A stretch of DNA of 28,250 bases, from IMG/VR virus record IMGVR_UViG_3300042541_001054, positions 1 to 28,250 of that record. One strand, 5' to 3'. Under the pieces are notes generated by a model, which was not told where the DNA came from, searched no databases, and saw only the letters and a program-made list of their open reading frames with translations. Origin of the DNA: a virus. The position numbers and the translations under genes were made by a program. Numbering within the stretch: the stretch's first letter is position 1; each line of letters opens with the position of its first letter. Positions 13,551 to 21,482 of this stretch are shown in pieces.

Positions 13551-14386
13551 GCCGACGGCGCTGCTGTGGGCCCACGGATCCGCACGTGCCGGATGCAGGG
13601 TGCCACGCCGTTCCGACCGGATGGAACGCGCGTACCTATCGCATTGTGTTGCCACGTTTTGATCCAATGTCACACGGTCGAGAAATTCCAGGCGTTCCAT
13701 TGGATCTAGAGGACACGGGCATATGCGCCGGGAACGCATCTCATCCCGGATGGGCAGCGACGCTATGCGAGTACATCCCAGAGTTGTATTTCTTCCATCG
13801 AATACGGACGTTTCCAACGTGTACTGGCCCTGGAATATTGCCGTTTTGTCATAAAGCATTCGGGCCATGCACGGACTATGTTCCAGCAGGAAACATTGCG
13901 TTTTCCGGGGCAGATTTGAATGCTGGAAATAGTTACACAAAGTCGTATTTTACCGACTTTGCAGCGGGCGCAAACACTGCATCTCGCTCTGTGTTCTTGA
14001 CTCGTTGCTCTTTGTGCGAAGCCTCAGCACCGCAAGGGTTTTACGGCAATGCAAACCGGACTTATTTAAGCATTAAAATTGTAAACCGATGCGGTTTTAG
14101 CACGCGAGACTGTGAGCCGAGCGGACCGTTGTCGACGCTTTTTACAAACGGCGAGTATTACGCCACGTACTATTCTGATCCGTTTACGGCGAGCGAAGGA
14201 ATTGCGCCGCGCGTGTATTTAAAATCATTACTGCATGTGGAGCCATCGTATGCGCCGTCTTGCAATGCCCCTGATTTCACTTGGACTGTGAACGACCAGT
14301 GCCGAAAATCTTGGGAGAAAGGAACGCTATTAGACTTTCCAATAAACATAGTACCGACCGAGATCGAAATCGAACGGCTGACTTAA
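13547..14386 (+). CDS. Cys-rich hypothetical protein (279 aa)
   Basis: Not recognised. It has 14 cysteines, beginning MSRRRCCGPTDPHVPDAGC, with pairs such as RCSLC, and many aromatic residues (Tyr, Phe). It is predicted mainly beta, without signal peptide or membrane segment. Codon choice is more AT-rich (TTT, TTA, AAA, ATT) than in flanking genes, which suggests a separate origin. It lies after the membrane-protein genes. It could be a virion or host-recognition protein, or an unusual lytic factor; no catalytic motif supports an endolysin. Confidence 0.6.
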   Translation: MSRRRCCGPTDPHVPDAGCHAVPTGWNARTYRIVLPRFDPMSHGREIPGVPLDLEDTGICAGNASHPGWAATLCEYIPELYFFHRIRTFPTCTGPGILPFCHKAFGPCTDYVPAGNIAFSGADLNAGNSYTKSYFTDFAAGANTASRSVFLTRCSLCEASAPQGFYGNANRTYLSIKIVNRCGFSTRDCEPSGPLSTLFTNGEYYATYYSDPFTASEGIAPRVYLKSLLHVEPSYAPSCNAPDFTWTVNDQCRKSWEKGTLLDFPINIVPTEIEIERLT

Positions 14387-14391
14387 AAGCA

Positions 14392-14559
14392 ATGCTCGAA
14401 CGTCAACATCCACCACGGCAAGGGATTGGCGACGTCGTCGCCAGTGCCACAAAGGCGGTCGGTATTAAGCCGTGCCCGCCGTGCGCCCAGCGCCAGGCGG
14501 CGCTGAACCGGGCTACGCCGGGATGGGTAGGAAAGATCCTCAGTTGGTTTAAGAGGTAA
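14392..14559 (+). CDS. Small protein with CPPC-AQRQAALN motif (55 aa)
   Basis: MLERQHPPRQGIGDVVASAT followed by KAVGIKPCPPCAQRQAALN and a basic C-terminus (ILSWFKR). Small proteins of the type G-I/L-GD-x-V...GIKPCxxCxxRxxxLN are common in tailed phages near the late-gene end; their role is unknown. I start at ATG 14392, six bases after the previous stop; a longer in-frame reading from 14281 would overlap the Cys-rich gene. Confidence 0.6.
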   Translation: MLERQHPPRQGIGDVVASATKAVGIKPCPPCAQRQAALNRATPGWVGKILSWFKR

Positions 14560-14577
14560 ACCAAGTACCTTCCGGTC

Positions 14578-14859
14578 ATGAGACACCGGGGCCTAATAGA
14601 AAAATTGGATCGCCAGCGCGGCGAATGGTGGCTTTGCCGCAAGGATTCTGACCCTCGCGGGAAGTGGACGATTACGGCTGACCCGGGCCCGCAGTGGGAC
14701 TGGCGCTTCAAGGTGGGCTTTAGTTATGAGCGCGCAGTACGCAGATTATTGGTGGCTCAGGATGAAGAAAAGCGCACAAGAAAACTTGCTCTAAAAACCG
14801 CGGAAAGAGTCAAGCAAATTTGCTCACTCGCCGATAAACTCTCAAATGGCCGCACTTGA
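14578..14859 (+). CDS. Hypothetical basic protein (93 aa)
   Basis: Not recognised. The N-terminal half is aromatic and Trp-rich (GEWWLCRKDSDPRGKWTITA, then QWDWRFKVGF). The C-terminal half is a charged amphipathic helix (about 48-85) rich in Lys/Arg/Glu. It is soluble, with no signal or membrane segment. ATG lies 18 bases after the previous stop with no clear Shine-Dalgarno. Confidence 0.55.
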   Translation: MRHRGLIEKLDRQRGEWWLCRKDSDPRGKWTITADPGPQWDWRFKVGFSYERAVRRLLVAQDEEKRTRKLALKTAERVKQICSLADKLSNGRT

Positions 14860-14879
14860 GAGGGTGTACGTCAGGTTGG

Positions 14880-14917
14880 GGATGGCTGGTATTTGAATTT
14901 AACGTAACAGCCAATCC
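14880..14917 (+). promoter_or_regulatory. Hairpin in the gap before the early genes
   Basis: GGATGGCTG (14880-14888) can pair with CAGCCAATCC (14908-14917) through nine base pairs with one bulged A and a 19-base AT-rich loop. The gap 14860-14961 is the only one over 100 bases in the second half of copy A and presumably separates late from early genes. A weak -35-like TTGAAT (14893) lies in the loop without a convincing -10. There is no T-run, so terminator function is uncertain. Confidence 0.3.
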
Positions 14918-14937
14918 TTATCTGCACCAGTTCATGT

Positions 14938-14958
14938 GCGTTCTCTTGAGAGGAACGC
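14938..14958 (+). promoter_or_regulatory. Hairpin covering the ribosome-binding site of the 34-aa ORF
   Basis: GCGTTC (14938-14943) pairs with GAACGC (14953-14958) around the loop TCTTGAGAG. The GAGAGGA Shine-Dalgarno of ATG 14962 lies partly in the loop and 3' arm, so folding would hide it. The stem is short; control of translation is a suggestion only. Confidence 0.3.
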
Positions 14959-14961
14959 AAG

Positions 14962-15066
14962 ATGGAACTTTTCTACGTAGTAATTGGTTGTTTCGCTGCT
15001 GGTGTGTTTATGCTGATGCTGCTTGACCCGTCGCACGAATCGTGCAAGCCGGAGGTCAAGCGATGA
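14962..15066 (+). CDS. Tiny membrane protein (34 aa)
   Basis: MELFYVVIGCFAAGVFMLML followed by LDPSHESCKPEVKR: a single N-terminal transmembrane segment (about 3-21) and a short polar tail. AGAGGA stands upstream, and the stop overlaps the next start (ATGA), which supports real translation. It could be a lysis or host-membrane protein, or a leader peptide coupling expression of the next gene. Confidence 0.45.
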   Translation: MELFYVVIGCFAAGVFMLMLLDPSHESCKPEVKR

Positions 15067-15845
15067 ACGAACTAACTGCCACGGATGGCATCAACCCGGG
15101 CGCTATCGTCAAGCGCAACGAGGAAGTGTGCCGCATCGTCGGGCCCATCGTCCGCGCCAAGTACACGCAAGTAATTCAGGGCCGCAACTACCTCACCGTG
15201 CAGGGCGCCCAGGCGATCGCCTCATCGCTCGGCTACACCTCAGGCACTGCCAGCGTTCGCCACGTCGACCCGACGGAAAGCGTGGCTGGATACTGGGAAG
15301 CGACCTGCACGGTGATGTTGAATGGCGTCGTAGTGGGCTCGGGCATTGGCTCGGTCTTCGACGACGAGCGCCCGTGGAATACGCGTCCGCAGTTCGCCAG
15401 GCAAATGATGGCGCAGACCCGCGCTACCGGTCGGGCGCTTAAGGGCGTGATGGGGTGGGCGTTTGCAGCGCTCGACTACGAGGGCAGCATCGCTGAGGAA
15501 ATGCCGGAGGAAGCCACGAGGATGCCTCAGGACGCGCCCGCGCCTCGCAAGGCACTCGCTGCGCCCTCAAAGGCGTCGAGGCCGGCTCAAGTCAAGCCTG
15601 AGCCTAAAGGCGACCGCCTCCAAGTACGCGGCGTTTGTGTCGGAGTTGATCCAAAGACGGCAAAATCGGGAAAGGAATACTGGCGCGTAGGGCTCGAAGC
15701 CAACGGCGTCGAGTGGTTTACCTCGTTCTCGGCGGTGGATGCAGACATCATCGGCAAGTTGATCGCCTTGCAGCTCAAGCCATGGCAAGATGGTTTCCTG
15801 ATCGTGGACGTCCAGGTGGTGGTGGAAGAGGAGGTGCCGTTTTGA
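15063..15845 (+). CDS. Putative ssDNA-binding/annealing protein
   Basis: A 260-residue protein in two parts. Residues 1 to about 147 carry a conserved block: IVGPIVRAKYTQVIQGRNYL, DDERPWNTRPQFARQMMAQT and RATGRALKGVMGWAFAALDY ending EEMP. The Q-T-R-A-x-G-R-A-L motif recalls phage single-strand annealing and ssDNA-binding proteins. An Ala/Pro linker (148-184) leads to an OB-fold-like domain (185-255, DRLQVRGVCVGVD ... KEYWRVGLEA) and an acidic tail, as in SSBs. It probably coats or anneals DNA during replication. No family assignment is certain. The next gene starts on its stop codon (TTGA). Confidence 0.55.
   Translation: MNELTATDGINPGAIVKRNEEVCRIVGPIVRAKYTQVIQGRNYLTVQGAQAIASSLGYTSGTASVRHVDPTESVAGYWEATCTVMLNGVVVGSGIGSVFDDERPWNTRPQFARQMMAQTRATGRALKGVMGWAFAALDYEGSIAEEMPEEATRMPQDAPAPRKALAAPSKASRPAQVKPEPKGDRLQVRGVCVGVDPKTAKSGKEYWRVGLEANGVEWFTSFSAVDADIIGKLIALQLKPWQDGFLIVDVQVVVEEEVPF
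15720..15845 (+). repeat. 126-bp exact repeat of window bases 1-126
   Basis: The last 126 bases of the ssDNA-binding-like gene are identical at 1-126 and 15720-15845, an offset of 15719. After the shared TTTTGA the copies part: allele A goes straight into the initiator gene, allele B into an extra nuclease gene. Confidence 0.95.
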
Positions 15846-16303
15846 ACATGCAACTTCGCGGCAATGGACATTGGACAGCGCTAAGGGGCCAAAGATCTGA
15901 AGCGGTGGTCGCGCAGTATTTCCGGAACCGGAAATTGGAGGTCGTTGAGCAAGGGCACGAGCGGTTGAATCATGACCTGCTAGTTGAAACCTTTGGGCGC
16001 GTCCAGGTGAAGACTTGTCACATGATCGATCGGAAGGAATCCGGTCGCAAGAGTTGGCTTCCGACTTCCAAACGACTTCGATGCAATTTGTGTGCGTCTG
16101 ATCGGCGTTACGCCACTGGCGTAATCGATTGGTTTGCGTTCGTTTACTACCAAAGCGACAGCCCAAGAGTTTGGCTTGTACCGGAATCGAAACTGCGGGC
16201 GAATGAGGAATACCTCATCAGCGGTTATTCAATCGCCCTTAACTCCGCTCGTGCTTGTTGGGAATCGGTCGACCTAACCCCAACACTTTTGGAGGCCGTA
16301 TGA
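15842..16303 (+). CDS. PD-(D/E)XK homing-endonuclease-like gene (copy B only)
   Basis: A 153-residue protein from TTG (151 from ATG 15848). Motif: E20 (LRGQRSEAVVA), D45 (LNHDLLVE) and Q55-x-K57 (RVQVKTCHM). This is the Q-x-K variant seen in I-Ssp6803I-type intron endonucleases (PDDEXK_11-like), followed by GVIDWFAFVYY and VWLVPESK, also typical. I prefer TTG 15842: it overlaps the upstream stop exactly as the initiator start does in copy A and keeps the same GAGGAGG spacing. Its end carries a new GGAGG and an ATGA overlap for the initiator. It is probably a free-standing mobile nuclease; a junction resolvase is the alternative. Confidence 0.65.
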   Translation: MNMQLRGNGHWTALRGQRSEAVVAQYFRNRKLEVVEQGHERLNHDLLVETFGRVQVKTCHMIDRKESGRKSWLPTSKRLRCNLCASDRRYATGVIDWFAFVYYQSDSPRVWLVPESKLRANEEYLISGYSIALNSARACWESVDLTPTLLEAV

Positions 16304-16965
16304 CCCGTCCTCAACCATCGGAAGTTTGGCGCTGCGGAGCTCTTGACGGCACCCAAAAATTGGTGCTGTTGGCCATTCTTGACTACGGACGCCTGGCGTA
16401 CCCTCGCCAGGCAGTGCTGGCAGCGAAGTGCGGCATTAGCAAATCGACTTGCCAGCGCACTGTTGACGGACTACGCGCAAGTGGCGTCTTGACAACGACT
16501 ACCAAGGGCAAGGCGCTTTCCTATCGCGTCAACTTGACAGGGCAGGAGATACCTCAATCTGACGTTTCACGAAACGTCAATCTGACGTCGGAGAAGAGTC
16601 AATTTGACGTTTCTAGCGAAGTCAAATTGACGTCGGGATCCTATCTAGCCAAGTTAACTAGTCCACCTAACCAGGGAAACGCTACCGCGTTCAACGGGTG
16701 GGAGGTTCAAGATGACATGGCAAACCGGATCAAGCAACGTGACCCGAGAGCGGACATCAAGAGCCACTGTTCGGTATGCCGGCGCGTACTCATCTCGCAC
16801 GGTCTGAGCGACCGTGACGCACTCGGAGCCTGGCGCTTGCTCTTGGAGCATTGGGCCCGTAGCGGCAACGACGCATACTCGACATTGAAGTTCCACACAG
16901 AGAACCTGGGAGGCGCACGTGACGTCGCCAAGGTTGTCTTACACCGATTGCAGGGAGTCGCATGA
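16300..16965 (+). CDS. Winged-helix replication-initiator-like protein, allele B
   Basis: 221 residues, the same length as allele A. The winged helix (17-75) and C-terminal domain (about 134-221) are nearly unchanged, while the linker (about 82-133) has many substitutions (for example QSDVSRNVNLTSEKSQFDVS). The ATG overlaps the nuclease stop, with GGAGG eight bases upstream. Conserved ends around a variable middle that still keeps its DNA sites argue that the protein recognises those sites and that the linker itself is tolerant. Confidence 0.6.
   Translation: MTRPQPSEVWRCGALDGTQKLVLLAILDYGRLAYPRQAVLAAKCGISKSTCQRTVDGLRASGVLTTTTKGKALSYRVNLTGQEIPQSDVSRNVNLTSEKSQFDVSSEVKLTSGSYLAKLTSPPNQGNATAFNGWEVQDDMANRIKQRDPRADIKSHCSVCRRVLISHGLSDRDALGAWRLLLEHWARSGNDAYSTLKFHTENLGGARDVAKVVLHRLQGVA
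16528..16631 (+). repeat. Iteron array inside initiator gene, candidate origin (allele B)
   Basis: Elements at 16528-16538, 16553-16563, 16576-16586, 16598-16608 and 16621-16631. Three are perfect 11-base hyphenated palindromes (GTCAACTTGAC, GTCAATTTGAC, GTCAAATTGAC). Centre spacing is 25, 23, 22 and 23, identical to allele A although the bases between them differ. The downstream TATCTAGCCAAGTTAACTAG stretch is somewhat AT-rich and could be the unwinding element. Confidence 0.6.
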
Positions 16966-17207
16966 GCCAACCACAGAGCCTTGAAGATCAGATCCTCCAG
17001 CAAGTGCTTGTGATCCAAGCGCTACGGCTACGCATTGCGCGGATGGAGTCGATTTACACCACGCCACGAACCATCCGATCCACTGGGCAGAATGGGACAA
17101 CCGAGGACACGCGCCATCAGCGTGACACTATCGAGGAATACGGCCCCATTACGCCTCGTTGTGTCACGGATCAGGAAGTCGATCAAGCGGAAGATGACGG
17201 AGCATGA
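16962..17207 (+). CDS. Small hypothetical protein (81 aa), allele B
   Basis: Same protein as 785-1027 apart from GPITPRC and the last residues (VDQAEDDGA). ATGA overlaps join it to genes on both sides. No function recognised; a helical N-terminal third precedes a polar tail. Confidence 0.6.
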   Translation: MSQPQSLEDQILQQVLVIQALRLRIARMESIYTTPRTIRSTGQNGTTEDTRHQRDTIEEYGPITPRCVTDQEVDQAEDDGA

Positions 17208-17692
17208 CCAATTCACGCATGAAAGGAAAGAACGGCGAGCTCGACGCTTGTAGAGCGTTGGGAAAGTTGTTTCCATTCACCTGGGAGCGCACGGCCCAGC
17301 GCTATGGCAAAGGCAAAGCCGACATTGAAGCACAGTGCGATTGGAAGATTCACGTTGAAGTAAAGCGCCGTAAATCAGGCTATTCGTACGTGTATGGGCG
17401 TCTTGCGAATGACAATCTGATCGTGAGTGGAAGCCTATTGATTTGCCGGCTAAGCAAACTGCGCACAGTGATGGACGATGGCGTATGTCTGCCCAATGTT
17501 GCACCACGTTGCGCTGGCCTTGAGGATGCAATGCTTCAGGCACGTACTGATGCAAAGGTAGGGTGGTTACCCATCGTTCTTGCAAGGCAGGATGATGAGG
17601 AATGGCTATTAGCGTGGCGTGAAGAGGTGGATACACGACTCATGGAAGAGGTACGCACATGGCTAGGCGATGGCGATACGAAGGTGGTATAG
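17204..17692 (+). CDS. PD-(D/E)XK nuclease, resolvase-like, allele B
   Basis: 162 residues with E12, D40 and E52-x-K54 retained. Substitutions relative to allele A cluster outside the active site (for example YGRLANDNLIVSGSLLICRL). The start codon is ATG rather than GTG. It is distinct from the Q-x-K nuclease at 15842, so this strain carries two different PD-(D/E)XK enzymes and one HNH within 2.1 kb. Confidence 0.7.
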   Translation: MTNSRMKGKNGELDACRALGKLFPFTWERTAQRYGKGKADIEAQCDWKIHVEVKRRKSGYSYVYGRLANDNLIVSGSLLICRLSKLRTVMDDGVCLPNVAPRCAGLEDAMLQARTDAKVGWLPIVLARQDDEEWLLAWREEVDTRLMEEVRTWLGDGDTKVV

Positions 17693-17919
17693 GCAAGCCC
17701 ATCAGCATGGTTAACACCATTCGCTCACGCGGTGGTACATGGACACGCATAGCCAAAGCACATAAGGCTGTGCATATGTGCTGTGCTGTATGTGGTGCAG
17801 TGGCTGACCTTGAGACAGATCACATCATCCCACTGCATCGTGGTGGCACGAATGATTGGAAGAATTTGCAGTCATTGTGCCGCACACATCACGTTATTAA
17901 GACTACGGCGGAAATTTGA
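17659..17919 (+). CDS. HNH endonuclease next to terminase, allele B
   Basis: 86 residues, starting MARRWRYEGG. All zinc and HNH residues of allele A are kept (C42/C45, D54-H55, N69, C74/H77). Only a few residues differ (for example NDWKNL for NEWRNL). The central 118 bases (17711-17828) are identical to allele A, unlike the genes on either side. Confidence 0.85.
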   Translation: MARRWRYEGGIGKPISMVNTIRSRGGTWTRIAKAHKAVHMCCAVCGAVADLETDHIIPLHRGGTNDWKNLQSLCRTHHVIKTTAEI

Positions 17920-19748
17920 CCAGCCCCCGTCATAGGGTCGAGGGGCATACAAGCGCTAAGGCACCGCGGTGTGGATCCACCAAAACAGACAGACGACGTA
18001 ACCACAGCAAAAAGCCACCTTTATGCGCCGACCTTGCCGATGCGTACGCCGAATCGATCGCCAGCGGAAGCGCCGTCGCCAATCTGCGAATCGTCGACTC
18101 TTGCAAGCGCTATCTAGCCGAGCGAAAGTCGCCCGCGGCGCACCAGGTGTGGTGGGATGAAACCCGCGCCGAAGACGCCCGGTCGTTTGCCCGCAAGTGT
18201 GGCCAGGGCGTCGAAGAGGGCGCGGGGCAACCACTGGAGTGGATGCCGTGGCAGTGCATGGTCGCGATGATCTTGCTCGCCCGGCGTCGAGTGGTGTCGA
18301 AGGTAAAGACCGACACGCCCGCCACCAAAGCGCTGCTGCTGGTGGTGGCCCGCGGAAATGGGAAGACCGAGTTCGCGGCGTCGATGATTATGGCGGCGAT
18401 GCGAGATGGATCGCAAGCGCTTGAGTTCTCGTCAGTCGCGCCTGATGGGCGCTTGGCGCAGAAGACCTTTGAGCGAATGCAGACCATGTGCCGGACGCTG
18501 GCGCTCGATGACACCGACAAAGACGAGCAGGGATGGAAAGTATCGGGCGGTTCAACGCCAGCGCACCCTGGCAAAGTCAGGCACGGTGGCAATCGGTACG
18601 TGTCTCTGCCATGCACTGATGCCGCCCTCGACGGTTTAACGAGTCGGCTTACGGTGAGCGATGAGACAAGTCGCATGAACAAAGCGTTCGGTCGCTTGCT
18701 CACTGGTCTTGCGAAGTTCGCTACGTCGCAACTGCTGGCGATCACCACGCCCGATCCGGAGCAGAAGACGCGCCCGATTTGGGGCTACTGGCAAGCGTGC
18801 GAGGCTGCAATCGCTGACGGAACGCCCTATCCGGCGGGCTGGTGGCCCATGATTTACGGGCTAGATGCCGACGATTGTGCCTCGGATCCCGCTGTTTGGG
18901 CGAAGGCGCACCCAGGTTTAGGCGTCATTGTCGACCCGACGCAGTTGCAACTGGCCGCGCAAACGATGCTAAACACGGGCGATCCCGTGCAGATTGCTGA
19001 GTTTGAGACGCAGTTGGCGTGCCGTTACCACACGATTGCGACCTCTGATGTCGATACTGCGATCCTCGAGCGGCAGTTTGAAGAGGTTGACTGGACGCGC
19101 CTACGCGGTGCGCCCGCAGTCATCGCAGTGGATTTAAGTCGAGGTGGCTACGGGGCCCAACTTGATTTGACAGCGTTGACAATCCTTGTGGTCGACGGGA
19201 AAATGATTCGAGGCCGCAACGTGTGTTGGTGGGCGGGCGTAGACATTGCGCTTGACGAAAAGAGATGCCGAAACCCGCTACAGAAGTGGATTGAGGCAGG
19301 ACATCTGCGCCGAATGCCTGGTGAGTGGCAGGACATGAGCGTCGTCGAAGCGGAGATCGAGAACTTGATGGCCACTTATGACGTCCGCAAGATCGGAGTC
19401 GACCCGCATCCAGCGCAAGCGCATGACATCAAGCGATGGATTGATCGCGGATGGCCCATCATTACCGTGGATCAGGGCATCCGAACGATGGCCCCTGCCT
19501 GGAAGGTGTGGGCAGATCTCCTGAAAAGTAGGCAGTTGACATACGCGGCAGACCCAGTTTTGGTGTCCGGGCTCGGTCAAATCACCTTGATTTCAGACAA
19601 TGTGGGCAACATCCGGCCGGTAAAGGGACGCGGCGGGAAGGGCAACATGGATGTGATTGTCTCCGGCAACATGGCAGCGCTTCTGATGGAACATCACCAG
19701 GTGCGCGAGGCAACCGGATTGAGTACAAGCGCTTGCCCGATTGGTTAA
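17916..19748 (+). CDS. terL: Terminase large subunit, allele B
   Basis: 610 residues, TTG start in a TTGA overlap as in allele A. Walker A VARGNGKT is unchanged; the Walker B strand reads LTVSDE instead of LIVADE with the catalytic DE kept. Nuclease acids remain in VDLSRGG, IGVDPHP and NMDVIVSGN. Differences are spread over the gene, except for the identical block 18736-18859. It ends with TAA (TGA in A) and is followed by only 59 bases before the portal, without the repeat array. Confidence 0.93.
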   Translation: MTSPRHRVEGHTSAKAPRCGSTKTDRRRNHSKKPPLCADLADAYAESIASGSAVANLRIVDSCKRYLAERKSPAAHQVWWDETRAEDARSFARKCGQGVEEGAGQPLEWMPWQCMVAMILLARRRVVSKVKTDTPATKALLLVVARGNGKTEFAASMIMAAMRDGSQALEFSSVAPDGRLAQKTFERMQTMCRTLALDDTDKDEQGWKVSGGSTPAHPGKVRHGGNRYVSLPCTDAALDGLTSRLTVSDETSRMNKAFGRLLTGLAKFATSQLLAITTPDPEQKTRPIWGYWQACEAAIADGTPYPAGWWPMIYGLDADDCASDPAVWAKAHPGLGVIVDPTQLQLAAQTMLNTGDPVQIAEFETQLACRYHTIATSDVDTAILERQFEEVDWTRLRGAPAVIAVDLSRGGYGAQLDLTALTILVVDGKMIRGRNVCWWAGVDIALDEKRCRNPLQKWIEAGHLRRMPGEWQDMSVVEAEIENLMATYDVRKIGVDPHPAQAHDIKRWIDRGWPIITVDQGIRTMAPAWKVWADLLKSRQLTYAADPVLVSGLGQITLISDNVGNIRPVKGRGGKGNMDVIVSGNMAALLMEHHQVREATGLSTSACPIG

Positions 19749-19771
19749 GGTGGCAAGTCTGAAATAATCGC

Positions 19772-19800
19772 TTGACATCCTGAGGCACATTCGTTCCATG
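19772..19800 (+). promoter_or_regulatory. Possible promoter for the structural operon (copy B)
   Basis: TTGACA at 19772-19777 with a weak -10 region, in a 59-base gap (19749-19807). GTCTGAAATAATCGCTTGAC and the following GAGGCACATT are shared with copy A. In this strain nothing resembling the phased repeats lies upstream, so the promoter would have to work without them. Confidence 0.35.
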
Positions 19801-19807
19801 CATCTCA

Positions 19808-20968
19808 GTGAGCATCTTCGCACGATTCTTCGGTTTCAAAAGCGGCGTGGTTGTCTACGCACGCCCGGAACCACTGGCAACGCCAGCACCACAGCATTTA
19901 CCGGCTGTCGTTCGTGCAATGAATCTCATCAGCACCGACTTGGCGCGGCTCCCGTTCTCGATCATCGACTCACAGGGCCAGGTTGTGGACTCGCCGATCA
20001 CCCAACTGATGACGCGGGAAGCCTCGCGCTGGCAGTCGGGCTTTGAGTTCAGACGCTATTTGACTACGTGCGCGCTTGATTCGGGCAACGGTTTGGCACT
20101 CATTCGCCGCGATTCGTCGGGCACCGTCGCCGAATTGCAACCACTTCCGAGCGGAACGTCCACGGTTGAACTGACCGAAGAGGGTGTTCAGTACCGCTTG
20201 GGCGGGAATCTCCTCAAGGCAGACCAGGTGCTACACCTCGGCTGCTATCCGGATCCGCTGTCGCCGAGTTGGTATATGTCGCCGATGGACGCTTGCAAGT
20301 TCGCCATGGAACTGGCAGCAGACCAGGACGCGGCCCACAAGAGCCTGATCCGCACCGGCAGCACCGGCAAGGTTTCGATCTCTCACCCGGGCGCGATGTC
20401 CGATCAAACGGTTCAAGCCATCCGCGACGCCTGGCAAACCATGCACGCAACCGCGGAGGGTGCATCGCGCCCGTTGATCCTGCGCGAGGGCATGAAGGCT
20501 GAGCGCATCAGCGCTGAATCAACCACCACAAGTTTGGAGTCGCGCCGGTTCTCAATCCAAGAGATCGCCCGCGCATTCGGCGTACCGCCCGAAATGCTCT
20601 ACCAGCAGGGCGGCGGGGCGCTGTCCTCACAATCAGAAACCGCACGCGCCTACGTTGACGGCGCGCTAGCCCAATGGGTGACAGCGTGGGAATCGGAGAT
20701 CACGCGAAAACTCTGCGGGCCCGGCGAACACGCAAGGCTCGATACCGACGTCCTGCTCCGCGGCAATATGCGAGATGCCGGCATGGCGCTGTCGAAACTT
20801 GTCCTCGCCGGGATCCTCTCACCGAACGACGGGCGCAAGCGAATGGGCCTCCCGCCTATTCAGGGCGAACAGTTCGACATTCCAAGTGTGTCCATGCCAG
20901 GCGGAATGAGCGCCATGCAAGGCGACGGCGCCACGGAAAACATCGATGGAGGTGAAGACATTGCTTGA
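19808..20968 (+). CDS. Portal protein, HK97 family (copy B)
   Basis: Encodes exactly the same 386 residues as 3782-4942. Twelve synonymous differences fall in the first 199 bases (last at 20006) and none afterwards. GTG start. Confidence 0.93.
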   Translation: MSIFARFFGFKSGVVVYARPEPLATPAPQHLPAVVRAMNLISTDLARLPFSIIDSQGQVVDSPITQLMTREASRWQSGFEFRRYLTTCALDSGNGLALIRRDSSGTVAELQPLPSGTSTVELTEEGVQYRLGGNLLKADQVLHLGCYPDPLSPSWYMSPMDACKFAMELAADQDAAHKSLIRTGSTGKVSISHPGAMSDQTVQAIRDAWQTMHATAEGASRPLILREGMKAERISAESTTTSLESRRFSIQEIARAFGVPPEMLYQQGGGALSSQSETARAYVDGALAQWVTAWESEITRKLCGPGEHARLDTDVLLRGNMRDAGMALSKLVLAGILSPNDGRKRMGLPPIQGEQFDIPSVSMPGGMSAMQGDGATENIDGGEDIA

Positions 20969-21482
20969 AATCCGTACCGCCAAGATCAGTATGCAAGGCG
21001 ACAAGATCGGCGGCTACGCCAGCGTCTACGACGCTCCGAGCCACCCGCTCACCGTGCGTGGCATCAACGGTGGCAAGCCATTTACTGAGAAGGTCGCCCG
21101 CGGCGCGTTCGACAACTCGCTCCGCTCCAACATCTCGCTGCTTGTCGGTCATGATTCGCGCGACCTCTTGGCAAATACCAAGAGCGGGCTGCTCCAGCTG
21201 AACAGCGACGCGCACGGTTTGGCGTTCGAAGTAACGCTCCCCGACACGCAGCGAGCAAAAGATATCCGAGCACTCGTGGACGCCAACGTCCTGAGCGAGA
21301 TGTCATTCGGCTTCAACGTGATCTCAGATTCTTGGAGCGGCAACACACGCACACTCACCCAGGTGAGGCTATTGGAAGTCTCAATCGTAGAAAACGGCGC
21401 CTATCCGCAGACGAGCGCCGAAGCACGACATCTTTCCTCGGGCTTAGCCCGTCTTCGTCTGCGTCTAAGGATGCCGCTATGA
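20961..21482 (+). CDS. HK97-type prohead protease (copy B)
   Basis: Identical to 4935-5456, including the GGAGGTGA site and TTG start (alternative ATG at 20946). H64, S115 and E139 are the catalytic candidates. Confidence 0.9.
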   Translation: MLEIRTAKISMQGDKIGGYASVYDAPSHPLTVRGINGGKPFTEKVARGAFDNSLRSNISLLVGHDSRDLLANTKSGLLQLNSDAHGLAFEVTLPDTQRAKDIRALVDANVLSEMSFGFNVISDSWSGNTRTLTQVRLLEVSIVENGAYPQTSAEARHLSSGLARLRLRLRMPL

